Shown here piece after piece: positions 33,266 through 40,881 of a stretch of DNA of 64,000 nucleotides; within the stretch, counting starts at the first letter, position 1; every line of letters begins with the position of its first letter. The DNA is taken from contig NZ_AYSE01000004.1 of the NCBI RefSeq assembly GCF_000504165.1, positions 372,001 to 436,000 of the forward strand, read 5' to 3'. The DNA is from Bacillus sp. FJAT-14578 (GTDB lineage Bacteria; Bacillota; Bacilli; Bacillales; Bacillaceae_H). The notes under the pieces are model-generated. The model did no database searches and had not been told where the DNA came from. It saw only the letters and a list, made by a program, of their open reading frames with translations. A program made the translations under genes and the position numbers.

Positions 33266-33718
33266 GTGAAAAATAAAAAGTATGTATTTGCTATATTCAT
33301 GTTGTTTTTACTTATAGCAACAGGTTGCTCCATTGAAACTAAAAAGGAACCGCCAGAAGCGATGGTAAAAATAAATGGAGAAAGCATTAATGCAGCGAAA
33401 GGTACTTATCAATGGGAAACAAAGGGTGTGTTCTCTAAGGAAGCAGTTATTGCGGATGCTGCTGCACCATTTCAAATAGCTAAAGACCTGAAAGCGACAG
33501 TAGTGGAACAAAGCTCAGAAGCAGTTATAGAATTTAGTGACGGCTCCGAACCGCAGCTACACGCGTATTTGTGGGAAGGAGAAGAACGCGGGGAAGTATT
33601 GCCATTGAAACAACACCATCTAACTTTACCAGCTGAACAAGGAGAATATGTAGTTGAGATTAACGCTGAATGGTCAAATGGAGACTCCTCCTATACATTT
33701 GTCGTAGAGGTAAAATAA
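33266..33718 (+). CDS. lipoprotein of unknown function
   Basis: The GTG start at 33266 follows GGGGGGATT. The 150-residue product has a lipoprotein signal (LFLLIATGCSIETKK, Cys near residue 18). The mature domain begins with KINGESINAAKGTYQWETKG and ends with AEWSNGDSSYTFVVEVK, an Ig-like beta pattern seen in small Bacillus lipoproteins. No enzymatic motif is visible. Confidence 0.7.
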   Translation: MKNKKYVFAIFMLFLLIATGCSIETKKEPPEAMVKINGESINAAKGTYQWETKGVFSKEAVIADAAAPFQIAKDLKATVVEQSSEAVIEFSDGSEPQLHAYLWEGEERGEVLPLKQHHLTLPAEQGEYVVEINAEWSNGDSSYTFVVEVK

Positions 33719-33747
33719 TAAAAGTTCTTACTTCAACAAAAGGGGGC

Positions 33748-33812
33748 GATTCTTCAATAAGAAGGATCGCTTTTTCTTCTTGAACAAACGGGGAGTAACG
33801 TTGAATACTCCA
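33748..33812 (+). repeat. terminator followed by a bulged-hairpin repeat copy
   Basis: GCGATTCTTC pairs with GAAGGATCGC followed by TTTTT (33748-33772). Then TTCTTCTTGAACAAACGGGG, AGTAACGTTGAATAC is a copy of the repeat. Confidence 0.6.
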
Positions 33813-33860
33813 ATTAAAATGGACATACATATTAATAAAAATTTAATTGGAGGAACCTAA

Positions 33861-34322
33861 TTGAAAAAAAGTCGTATTACCTTCATTTGGGGAATCTTAA
33901 CTTGCGTAGTTATTGGTGTATTTATCCTTCTTAATAATCAAGATAACAAATCTATATCAACTAAGGGCGAACGAATTAAGCAAATTTCTACATCTGAGGA
34001 ACAAAAATCAACAGCGGAAGCGGATATAGATAAGTTCCTTACTGGAACAGCAAAGTTAATTCAAACGGAGCTAAAAGCAAAGGGTTATAAAGAAATCGGA
34101 GGTATAGGTGTAGGATATCAGCCAGGTAAGACGGAAAAGGTAACTCTCGAGATTAATACGTTAGTGGAAAGTTCGGAGCAAAACATCTCTGATTTTGGAG
34201 GGAAGATTGAAACAGTTGTTAATGATATTCTTCAAACAAAAGAAGCAAAGTCATTATTAGTTTTCGAAAATCAAATACTCAAAGTTAATGTATATAGCAA
34301 AGACGGAAAGAAAATAAATTAA
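33861..34322 (+). CDS. DUF4030-like membrane-anchored protein
   Basis: The 153-residue protein starts with TTG at 33861, seven bases after GGAGG. A membrane anchor (7-25) is followed by a charged Ser/Glu linker and a globular domain: AKLIQTELKAKGYKEIGGIG, VGYQPGKTEKVTLEINT and a C-terminal VFENQILKVNVYSKDGKK. The last half resembles DUF4030 proteins. The function is unknown. Confidence 0.6.
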   Translation: MKKSRITFIWGILTCVVIGVFILLNNQDNKSISTKGERIKQISTSEEQKSTAEADIDKFLTGTAKLIQTELKAKGYKEIGGIGVGYQPGKTEKVTLEINTLVESSEQNISDFGGKIETVVNDILQTKEAKSLLVFENQILKVNVYSKDGKKIN

Positions 34323-34386
34323 GCAGGAGCTTACTCAATTAACCATTGGCTTGATTTTAAGGATGGGGTTGCTACGTCAACTCCTT

Positions 34387-34425
34387 TTCTTATTGAACAA
34401 ACGGGAGTTTAGTTGAATAAGAATT
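34387..34425 (+). repeat. bulged-hairpin repeat copy with paired outer stem
   Basis: TTCTTATTGAACAAACGGGA, then GTTTAGTTGAATAAGAA. The outer arms TTCTTATT and AATAAGAA are perfectly complementary. A GATGATCCATCATT...GATGAG TCTTTTTT terminator lies just downstream (about 34436-34470). Confidence 0.65.
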
Positions 34426-34523
34426 GTTACCTACGATGATCCATCATTCCTTAGTGATGAGTCTTTTTTGTTTGGACAAGCATATCATCTACCATAGCCT
34501 TGATAAGAGGAGTGGTGTGAGGA

Positions 34524-34955
34524 ATGAAAAGAGGACTTATAGGAAGAATACTTCTTCCGATGATGGTTACATTATTGTTTTTATCTGGATGTAACGACAT
34601 AAACCAAAAAAGCATTTCCGACATCAAAGTTTACGAAGAAGAGAAATTCACACAATCCAATGCTATTGATAGAGTCTTAAAAGAACATCCAGAGTTTCCT
34701 TCTTCACCTGGAGTAGTTAAAACATTGGAAGTTCCCGTTGGTGGTCCTTGTTGCGATAATAAGGTAAAAGCAGAACTTACTACAAAAATAGAAAAGCTAG
34801 GGGAAGAATCTTATTTGGTGACTTTGACCAAAGATTGGAATTTCACTTATGGTAATAATTATGTTTTAAGTTATTGGAAATACGAAGTAAATAATGATAC
34901 TTTGACTCTTACTGATAGTGTAAATGAAGACGATTTTCATCTTGGGATAAAATAA
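34524..34955 (+). CDS. lipoprotein of unknown function
   Basis: The 143-residue product has a signal with lipobox (VTLLFLSGCNDI, Cys near residue 23). A domain of about 120 residues follows with a vicinal Cys pair (GGPCCDNKVKAELTTK) and a beta-rich end (YLVTLTKDWNFTYGNNYVLSY). AGAGGAGTGGTGTGAGG precedes the ATG. No family is recognised. Confidence 0.7.
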   Translation: MKRGLIGRILLPMMVTLLFLSGCNDINQKSISDIKVYEEEKFTQSNAIDRVLKEHPEFPSSPGVVKTLEVPVGGPCCDNKVKAELTTKIEKLGEESYLVTLTKDWNFTYGNNYVLSYWKYEVNNDTLTLTDSVNEDDFHLGIK

Positions 34956-34967
34956 CAATAGTATTCT

Positions 34968-35040
34968 TCTTGAACTAACGAGGGTGTTAGTTGAACAAGA
35001 ACCAAAAATATAGCTTCCTGAATATTTAGGCGGCTTTTTC
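34968..35040 (+). repeat. bulged-hairpin repeat copy plus terminator-like unit
   Basis: TTCTTGAACTAACGAGGGTG, then TTAGTTGAACAAGAA: AACTAAC pairs with GTTAGTT and TTCTTG with CAAGAA, leaving a 3-base bulge. A TTTAGGCGGCTTTTT unit like that at 33090-33110 follows. Confidence 0.7.
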
Positions 35041-35183
35041 ATTTTATAGAATGTATGATTTTGTATAAAATCGTACTTTCATTTCATTGAATTCACCAAA
35101 TTTCAGCCAAACTCAATGGCATAACGGATGTATCGAAAAAAATCGTACATTCAAAACGTTGATGTTAGGAAGGTCGTGAAGAG

Positions 35184-35351
35184 GTGAATCAGGTGAAGGA
35201 TGTGCAGCGCATTCGTAATAAACAACAACTGGAAGACATGAAATGGGCCCTGAAACGTCAAAAAGAAAGGAAAAAACACAGTAAGCGACCTCGTTCATCC
35301 TTTTCAGAATCACAAGGTCGCTTACACTATTTCTTCACTCATTATACTTAG
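35184..35351 (+). pseudogene. N-terminal stub of a tyrosine recombinase/integrase
   Basis: A GTG frame after AGGAAGG reads VNQVKDVQRIRNKQQLEDMK, then WALKRQKERKKHSKRP. The opening resembles phage/transposon tyrosine recombinases, which continue into the core-binding domain. Here the similarity ends after about 33 residues and the frame runs into unrelated sequence until 35351. No catalytic Arg/His/Tyr part is present. The assignment is tentative. Confidence 0.4.
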
Positions 35352-35799
35352 AATCCTTTCGGTCGTTTTTAGATTAGGAGGATCTCCCCATGGCTAGAGA
35401 GTTCTTCTAAACATTGGTTTACTGTCGGTTACCCGGCCTATGTATGATATGCCTTCGCCTTACCTATGTCATTGGCTTCACCCTCTTCTTTGTTGAATCG
35501 GTTATGAGGCTTGTCCCATGTACGTTTCTGTACACTTCGCCTTTCGCTACTTCACTGGTATCACCTTCTTTAGTAGGTAGTGTGTGTTGCTTGTATTTAT
35601 CATATAAGAAAATAGGAATCTTGTAAATACTAAATATTATAAATTATCTAAAAAATCTGATTATTTTTAAGGGTTTTCATCGAATCTTTAACGTCTCTCA
35701 CTGAATTATCCTTTGATTTTCACTGTCTTTTCACTTTTAAAAGGTAAATTACACATTGAGCAGATGGTGCTGCAGATTTTTTCATTATTCCCCTTTTAG

Positions 35800-35826
35800 G
35801 CTCGTCTTTATAGACGAGCTTTTTTT
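35800..35826 (+). terminator. terminator
   Basis: GCTCGTCT and AGACGAGC with a four-base loop are followed by TTTTTTT. Confidence 0.85.
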
Positions 35827-35857
35827 GATTGTTAAGAACATTGATTATGCAAAAAGG

Positions 35858-35897
35858 AGGTTGGGTACCTTTTAGACGTCCAAAAGGTACCCAACCT
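35858..35897. repeat. perfect 16-bp inverted repeat
   Basis: AGGTTGGGTACCTTTT (35858-35873) and AAAAGGTACCCAACCT (35882-35897) are exactly complementary, with loop AGACGTCC. Confidence 0.9.
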
Positions 35898-35979
35898 CTT
35901 TGATCTCGAATGAGAAAAATGATATCGATACCAGGTCTACAGTATATCAGCAGCATATCGACACTTTTAACTTTTTCGT

Positions 35980-36030
35980 GTCCCCGTAGTTTTGTTAGGC
36001 TTTGCCTAACTCCATACCCGTAGTGGGGAC
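35980..36030. repeat. nested inverted repeats
   Basis: Outer arms GTCCCC (35980-35985) and GGGGAC (36025-36030) enclose GTTAGGC and GCCTAAC (35994-36010, TTT loop). CCCGTAGT occurs on both sides. Confidence 0.7.
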
Positions 36031-36146
36031 AAAAACCTCTTATGCTCTTCATTTGAGGGAGATTTTTATACTTCGCCTTATTATACGAACTGGAAGGCTA
36101 GTGGAAGAAAGAGTGGTAAAATGAAATATAGTGGAGATAACTTTAT

Positions 36147-36524
36147 TTGGTGGTGTTTAACATAGATAAGGCACGTATTTATGAACAATTAAAAATTTTG
36201 GAGAAAACATTACATAGCCCCTTTCCTTATGATGATACTGACAAAATACAAAATGATTTCAATAAGAAACTTTCTGAAGAGAATTGCCTAACGGGTGATT
36301 TGAATAGTTATTGGATGAACATTGATGGTAGCTTGAGTTATATTCTGAGAGGACGTTCAATTCCCGAAGGTCAAATAGATTGGCTTCATTCATCTTTCTT
36401 TGATATTTTTCATCAATATCGCTTTTTGGAAGAAAAGATGGCAGATTATCCAACGTTTTATGAGGAGTATACGCATTTTGAAAAAGTACGAAATTTATTA
36501 TTAGATTACTTATCTTATAACTAG
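36147..36524 (+). CDS. YxiJ-like protein (possible orphan immunity protein)
   Basis: The 125-residue soluble protein resembles B. subtilis YxiJ: EKTLHSPFPYDDTDKIQNDF, ENCLTGDLNSYWMNIDGSLS, ILRGRSIPEGQIDWLHSSFF and QYRFLEEKMADYPTFYEEY. YxiJ lies among toxin-antitoxin style genes downstream of wapA, and such proteins are suspected immunity factors. No matching toxin is visible here. The start is TTG or one of two GTGs at 36147-36155; GTGGAG lies upstream with long spacing. Confidence 0.6.
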   Translation: MVVFNIDKARIYEQLKILEKTLHSPFPYDDTDKIQNDFNKKLSEENCLTGDLNSYWMNIDGSLSYILRGRSIPEGQIDWLHSSFFDIFHQYRFLEEKMADYPTFYEEYTHFEKVRNLLLDYLSYN

Positions 36525-36526
36525 TC

Positions 36527-36556
36527 CGTATTCAGCAAACGGGGGATCAACAATGA
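36527..36556 (+). repeat. bulged-hairpin repeat copy (last)
   Basis: CCGTATTCAGCAAACGGGGG, then ATCAACAATG. It supplies the ribosome site for a 15-codon frame. Confidence 0.45.
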
Positions 36557-36738
36557 AATATAAAGACTTAATGAGATGGGAAGGTTATATCTTTCTCTAA
36601 ATGAAGAACGAGAAGAAAAAAAGAGAAAAGAAGTGGTTAGGTGTTTGTTTTATTTGTAATAAAATGTTAACAATTAGTGAAGACTTTTGTCAAATGCATA
36701 AACCGATAGGAGATGATGAACAGTTATCAGAAATATAA
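36553..36738 (+). CDS. 15-codon leader abutting a 45-residue Cys/His protein
   Basis: A frame MKYKDLMRWEGYIFL starts at 36553 after GGGGG and stops at 36600. The next codon, ATG 36601, opens a 45-residue frame, MKNEKKKREKKWLGVCFICN, then EDFCQMHKPIGDDEQLSEI. Its CFIC and CQMH could form a zinc knuckle. The second start has no site of its own, so it would depend on coupling. Alternatively this is a shortened older gene. Confidence 0.4.
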
Positions 36739-36757
36739 TCAAATATTAAAAATATAG

Positions 36758-38071
36758 ACAAACGTGTTCATTCACGTTTGTCCTCATTCAATGCTTTTCG
36801 TATTAATTCTAAAATCGTAGCTGAAAAGGTTAGACAAACCATTGGTGTATGTAGATATGTTTATAATCTCTATCTTACAAGGAATAAAGAACATTACGAA
36901 AAAGAGAAGAAATTTATGACTGGGTATGACTTTTCGAAATGGTTAAATAATGTTTATACAAAAGAAAAGGATCAGTGGATTAAAGAAGTGTCAAGTAAAG
37001 CTGTGAAGCAATCCATTATGAATGGGGAAAAAGCGTTTAAATGGTTCTTTAAAGGTTTATCAAAATTTCCTAAATTCAAGAAGAAAAAAATCAAGATATA
37101 AAAGCATATTTTCCTAAAAACAACCAAACGGATTGGACGGTAGAACGTCATCGAATCAAAATCCCCACAATTGGCTGGGTTCGATTAAAAGAATTTGGCT
37201 ATATTCCATCCAACGCAGTGGTGAAAAGTGGAACTGTTTCACAAAAAGCGGGAAGATATTATGTTTCTGTACTATGTGAATTTGAAGAAAGGGTAAGTCA
37301 AATTAATACAAGTGATGGTATTGGTGCTGATTTAGGCATTAAAGAATTTGCTGTATGCAGTCATCATGTAACATTTAAAAATATCAATAAGACCTTTTCG
37401 GTTAAGAAAGTTGAAAAGAAGTTAAAACGAGAACAGCGCTCTTTGTCTCACAAATATGAAAATCTAAAAAAGGGAGGTGAAAAACCTGCTACTGACAAAA
37501 GAGCAAACATAAACAAAAATATCCTTCGTATTCAAAAACTTCATGCTAGATTAGCCCATATCCGTGAAGAATATATTCGATATGTCGTAAGTACGTTGGT
37601 GAAAGCCAAGCCAATGTTTATCACGATCGAAGATTTACATGTAACAGGCATGATGAAAAATAAGCATTTGTCTGACTCTGTTCGCAAACAAAAATTCTAT
37701 CGTTTTAAAGAGTGGTTAACGATGAAATGTGAACAATATGGAATTGAATTAAGAGTGGTCAATCGCTTTTATCCATCCTCCAAAATATGTTCATCTTGTG
37801 GTACAAAGAAAGTGGACTTAAAGCTTTCCGATCGACTATTCAAATGCGATCATTATGACTTGGAGTTAGATCGTGATTTTAACGCTAGTTTAAATCTGAA
37901 ATACGCTAAAGAATATACGATTATCACTTCTCGATAATGTATATGTGTACGGTGGGCTTACATCGGAATTAACGCCTATGGAGAACTATGCAAAAGAGAG
38001 TAGCGAGCAAGCGGCGAAATCGAGTTCGTAGAAATAGGAATAATCTAGTATAGATGAGTACATTTGTCTAT
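36758..38071 (+). mobile_element. decayed IS1341-type TnpB element
   Basis: The left end is a perfect hairpin, ACAAACGTG (36758-36766) with CACGTTTGT (36773-36781). The right end is the ATAGATGAG/TTTGTCTAT hairpin (38050-38071, with G-U pairs). Between them lie a broken tnpB and about 110 bases of conserved right-end sequence (37938-38045). No tnpA is present. Confidence 0.75.
36778..37937 (+). pseudogene. tnpB, frameshifted and missing a zinc ligand
   Basis: The first frame (36778-37101) has the N-terminal half: IGVCRYVYNLYLTRNKEHYE and KAFKWFFKGLSKFPKFK. The second (from 37083) continues as NQDIKAYFPKNNQTDWTVER to the end. An extra A in the A7 run at 37084-37090 would rejoin them. The catalytic residues are all present: D in GADLGIKEFAV, E in ITIEDLHVTGM, D in LDRDFNASLNL. 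The zinc ribbon reads CSSCG but then CDHYD, where CxxCG is expected, so one Cys has become Tyr. It is related to but far from the TnpB at 2583. Confidence 0.9.
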
Positions 38072-38094
38072 GTTTTTAGTAGCAGATGATAGGA

Positions 38095-38358
38095 ATGTTT
38101 GAAGAAAAAGGCGAATTTCCTGAAAAAACTGAGGAGAAGGTTAAGCAGATAATGGAGCCAAAAGAACAGCAATTATTTACACTTGTAGAGAAAGCACAAC
38201 AGACACGTGCGGATTTTGCAGAAAGATTAGGTGATCAACTAGATACTAATCCAGAAAATGAAAAAGAGTCATATGAGCAAGGAATAATTGACGGTATGAA
38301 TATGATTCTCCAACCTTTAGAAGCATATATAAACGATAAAGAAGCGTTTGAACAATGA
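38095..38358 (+). CDS. acidic helical protein abutting the TnpB element
   Basis: The 87-residue frame is acidic and helical (MFEEKGEFPEKTEEKVKQIM, RADFAERLGDQLDTNPENEK, YEQGIIDGMNMILQPLEAYI). It starts 24 bases after the element's right-end hairpin with only a weak AGGA site, so it may be the tail of a gene whose 5' end was removed. It may alternatively start at 38086. No family is recognised. Confidence 0.5.
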   Translation: MFEEKGEFPEKTEEKVKQIMEPKEQQLFTLVEKAQQTRADFAERLGDQLDTNPENEKESYEQGIIDGMNMILQPLEAYINDKEAFEQ

Positions 38359-38417
38359 TGTGTGAATAACATTTTAGCTTGATTAAAATGTGTCATCCTG
38401 TTAAATGAGAAGTAAAG

Positions 38418-38468
38418 AACCGCCATGGGACATTCTTTAAAAAGGAGAACGTTCATGGCGGTTTTTTA
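38418..38468. terminator. bidirectional terminator
   Basis: AACCGCCATG pairs with CATGGCGGTT, followed by TTTTT, between convergent genes. Confidence 0.8.
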
Positions 38469-38476
38469 TTTATTAG

Positions 38477-38698
38477 TCAGTGTATTTGTTTGGAAACAAT
38501 TGAAAAGCAGTCAAACCAATGGGAGAATTCTTCGAACGACATATGCTCATCGATGTAAAATGTTTCCATGAAGCGTTCCATCACTTCTTCATCCGTTTCT
38601 TCTAACATCCCGGATAATTCCAGTGGATAGCGAATTCGATGGTATAAGTTGGTCAATCCAAACAAATCAAATACATTCTCCGTTTGTTGTGGAGTCAT
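38477..38698 (-). CDS. 73-residue acidic protein
   Basis: The frame starts at the ATG 38698 with AAGGAG upstream. The protein is acidic and helical (MTPQQTENVFDLFGLTNLYH, ETDEEVMERFMETFYIDEHM, SFEEFSHWFDCFSIVSKQIH) with no membrane segment. I recognise no family. Confidence 0.6.
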   Translation of the reverse strand: MTPQQTENVFDLFGLTNLYHRIRYPLELSGMLEETDEEVMERFMETFYIDEHMSFEEFSHWFDCFSIVSKQIH

Positions 38699-38892
38699 GG
38701 CCGCATCTCCTTATCGTTTTATCATCATTATGGAAAAAACCTAATCTTTCTAAACAATGCCTTTGTTCAACAAAGTGGTCTTTTCTTCTACATCGATCTA
38801 TATAGTCAAAAAGATTTACGGCTTTAAATAAATAAGATAAATTGAAGGTATGGAAAAAATAGAATGTGTTAAATGAAGAAAGGGGAAACAAC

Positions 38893-39381
38893 ATGAATAT
38901 TCGAAAAGCCAAACAAGAGGATTTACCAGCTCTTGTGTCCATTTACAATCAAGCAGTACAAAATACGACGGCGACCTTTGATTTGGATCCCGTTTCGATT
39001 GAATCGCGTCAAGCCTGGTTTGATGAGCATATGGATGAACGCTTTCCGTTGATTGTAGCGGAAGAAGGCAGTGCTGTTATGGGATATGCCTCATTATCCA
39101 CTTATCGGCCAAAACCAGCGTATAACCGAACGGTGGAGGTTTCGGTCTACATAGATGAGCAGCACCATGGAAAAGGGATTGGGAAGCAACTGCTCACTCA
39201 CATTATGGAAATGGCTCGAGCTTTAGACTATCATGTGATCATGGCAGGCATCACAAGTGGCAATGACATAAGCGTCAAACTTCATGAACAATTCGGATTT
39301 GTCAAATGCGGCGAGATGAAAGAGGTAGGTTTCAAGTTTGGCAGCTGGCAGGATGTCTTGTTCTATCAACTTATTTTGTAA
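38893..39381 (+). CDS. GNAT acetyltransferase, phosphinothricin acetyltransferase-like
   Basis: The 162-residue protein starts at MNIRKAKQEDLPALVSIYNQ behind AAAGGGG. It matches the PAT/MnaT-like GNAT group: RFPLIVAEEGSAVMGYASLS, RTVEVSVYIDEQHHGKGIGK (acetyl-CoA loop), VIMAGITSGNDISVKLHEQF and GFKFGSWQDVLFYQL. Such enzymes acetylate amino-acid analogues such as phosphinothricin or methionine sulfone. The natural substrate is not readable. Confidence 0.88.
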   Translation: MNIRKAKQEDLPALVSIYNQAVQNTTATFDLDPVSIESRQAWFDEHMDERFPLIVAEEGSAVMGYASLSTYRPKPAYNRTVEVSVYIDEQHHGKGIGKQLLTHIMEMARALDYHVIMAGITSGNDISVKLHEQFGFVKCGEMKEVGFKFGSWQDVLFYQLIL

Positions 39382-39432
39382 CTGGCTACGAGTTGTTCCA
39401 TTTCATCATTCAAACAGAAGGAGTCCCTTACT

Positions 39433-40530
39433 TTGACAACTATCATACTTGTCGTTGGCGCGATCTTGCTTTTTATCCTGCTTTTATTGAAATACTATCC
39501 GGCATTTGGCGGAAAATTATCGAAAGAGGAACGTCGAGCCTTGAATCAATCGAGCAACTTCTCTAACGGGAAATTTGTCAATCAGATTCCGACGTCAATG
39601 AATACTGGCTTTACAACGACCCTTAGCATCTTAAGAGACTTTATGGGAAGGAATCCTAAAAGAAGACCGGACAGACCGATTCCGATGGAAACATTCGATT
39701 CGCTTTTTATTCAAGGGAATAAACAAGCGAAAATCACATGGTTTGGCCACTCCGCTTTCTTATTGGAATTGGACGGAAAAAGCTTATTGTTCGATCCGAT
39801 GTTCGGCCGTTCTCCGTCTCCCTTTCCGCTAGTTGGAGGTAAACGCTATAGTGGCGATTTACCGCTGAACGTGGAAGAACTTCCGGTAATCGATGCGGTT
39901 TTTCTCTCTCACGATCATTATGACCACTTGGATTATGGCTCCATCAAGAAGCTGAAAGATAAGGTGAAGCGTTTTTTTGTTCCGCTCGGGGTTAGCAAAC
40001 ATTTAGAACGATGGGGAGTCAATCAAGAGATAGTCAAGGAACATGATTGGTGGAGTGAATTTGAATGGGAAGGCCTTACTTTAGTCTGCACACCAGCAAG
40101 ACATTTTTCAGGAAGAAGTCTCAGCGATCGCAATTCCACGCTGTGGTGTTCCTGGGTGGTTATCGGTAAGCAGTCAAAGGTCTATTTTAGCGGCGACAGC
40201 GGATACGGTCCTCACTTTAAAGAGATTGGAGAAACATATGGTCCTTTTGACTACACGTTAATGGAATGCGGACAATATGATAACCGATGGTCTTCAATTC
40301 ATATGATGCCAGAAGAAACGGTTCAGGCCCACCTCGATGTGAAAGGTGACATTATGATTCCCATACATTGGGCTTCCTTTACGCTGGCGCTGCATGACTG
40401 GACCGATCCGATTGAACGCGTAAAGAAAGAAGCGCTAGAGAAAGATATAGCCATTTCCACACCTAAAATTGGAGAAGCGGTCATGATTGGCTCTGTGGAA
40501 TATCCTAAATCTACTTGGTGGAGATCATAA
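39433..40530 (+). CDS. membrane-anchored MBL-fold hydrolase (NAPE-PLD-like)
   Basis: The 365-residue protein starts with TTG behind AAGGAG and has one membrane anchor (2-22). The metallo-beta-lactamase fold follows: ITWFGHSAFLLELDGKSLLF, SHDHYDHLD, TPARHFSGR, FSGDSGYGPHF, MIPIHWASF. The set of His/Asp metal ligands is complete. It resembles the N-acyl-phosphatidylethanolamine phospholipase D / UlaG-like group. The lipid substrate is inference only. Confidence 0.85.
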   Translation: MTTIILVVGAILLFILLLLKYYPAFGGKLSKEERRALNQSSNFSNGKFVNQIPTSMNTGFTTTLSILRDFMGRNPKRRPDRPIPMETFDSLFIQGNKQAKITWFGHSAFLLELDGKSLLFDPMFGRSPSPFPLVGGKRYSGDLPLNVEELPVIDAVFLSHDHYDHLDYGSIKKLKDKVKRFFVPLGVSKHLERWGVNQEIVKEHDWWSEFEWEGLTLVCTPARHFSGRSLSDRNSTLWCSWVVIGKQSKVYFSGDSGYGPHFKEIGETYGPFDYTLMECGQYDNRWSSIHMMPEETVQAHLDVKGDIMIPIHWASFTLALHDWTDPIERVKKEALEKDIAISTPKIGEAVMIGSVEYPKSTWWRS

Positions 40531-40566
40531 CACAATTCAAATGAATAATTAATATATTTCATGACG

Positions 40567-40610
40567 GATGGAGAGAAGCCAAGGCGCCTGGTTTTTCTCC
40601 ATCTTTTTTG
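40567..40610 (+). terminator. MBL gene terminator
   Basis: GATGGAGA pairs with TCTCCATC around an inner GCC/GGC stem, followed by TTTTTTG. The rest of the gap to 40881 shows no gene. Confidence 0.8.
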
Positions 40611-40881
40611 TGGTAAAAGCCGGTGATGCAGTCTTGTAAATGTTCAGTTCAATACAGTAAAACCGATGAGTAAAAGGGGAAACATGGAACCTATGTACAT
40701 AAAAAGGGGAAGGATTGGAAAATTTATAATGGAAAAATCCAAGTAAAACCATCAAGTTCTGGCAGAAACAGCATACATATACGTGTGGAATGTTCAAATG
40801 GATTCAATACAATCGAGTGTTGATTATACAAAAGATGTATGGGGAACAGGAAGGGTATCATGGTAGAAAGGAGGTATTTGT

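Larger units (their letters stand above)
35352..36146. other. 800-base gene-free, hairpin-rich stretch
   Basis: No full gene is seen. At 35380 AGGAGG leads to an ATG at 35390 that opens only six codons (MAREFF, stop), probably the stub of a lost gene. 35410-35620 is unassigned and not obviously coding on either strand. From 35800 there are three hairpins, listed separately. The stretch looks like a junction of past insertions or deletions. Confidence 0.6.

Noticed and set aside
35113..35313. Minus-strand 66-residue frame
   Set aside because: Opposite the integrase-like stub, no ribosome site, Cys/Pro-rich random texture.
35720..36052. Minus-strand 110-residue frame
   Set aside because: It crosses three hairpins and a terminator; no ribosome site.
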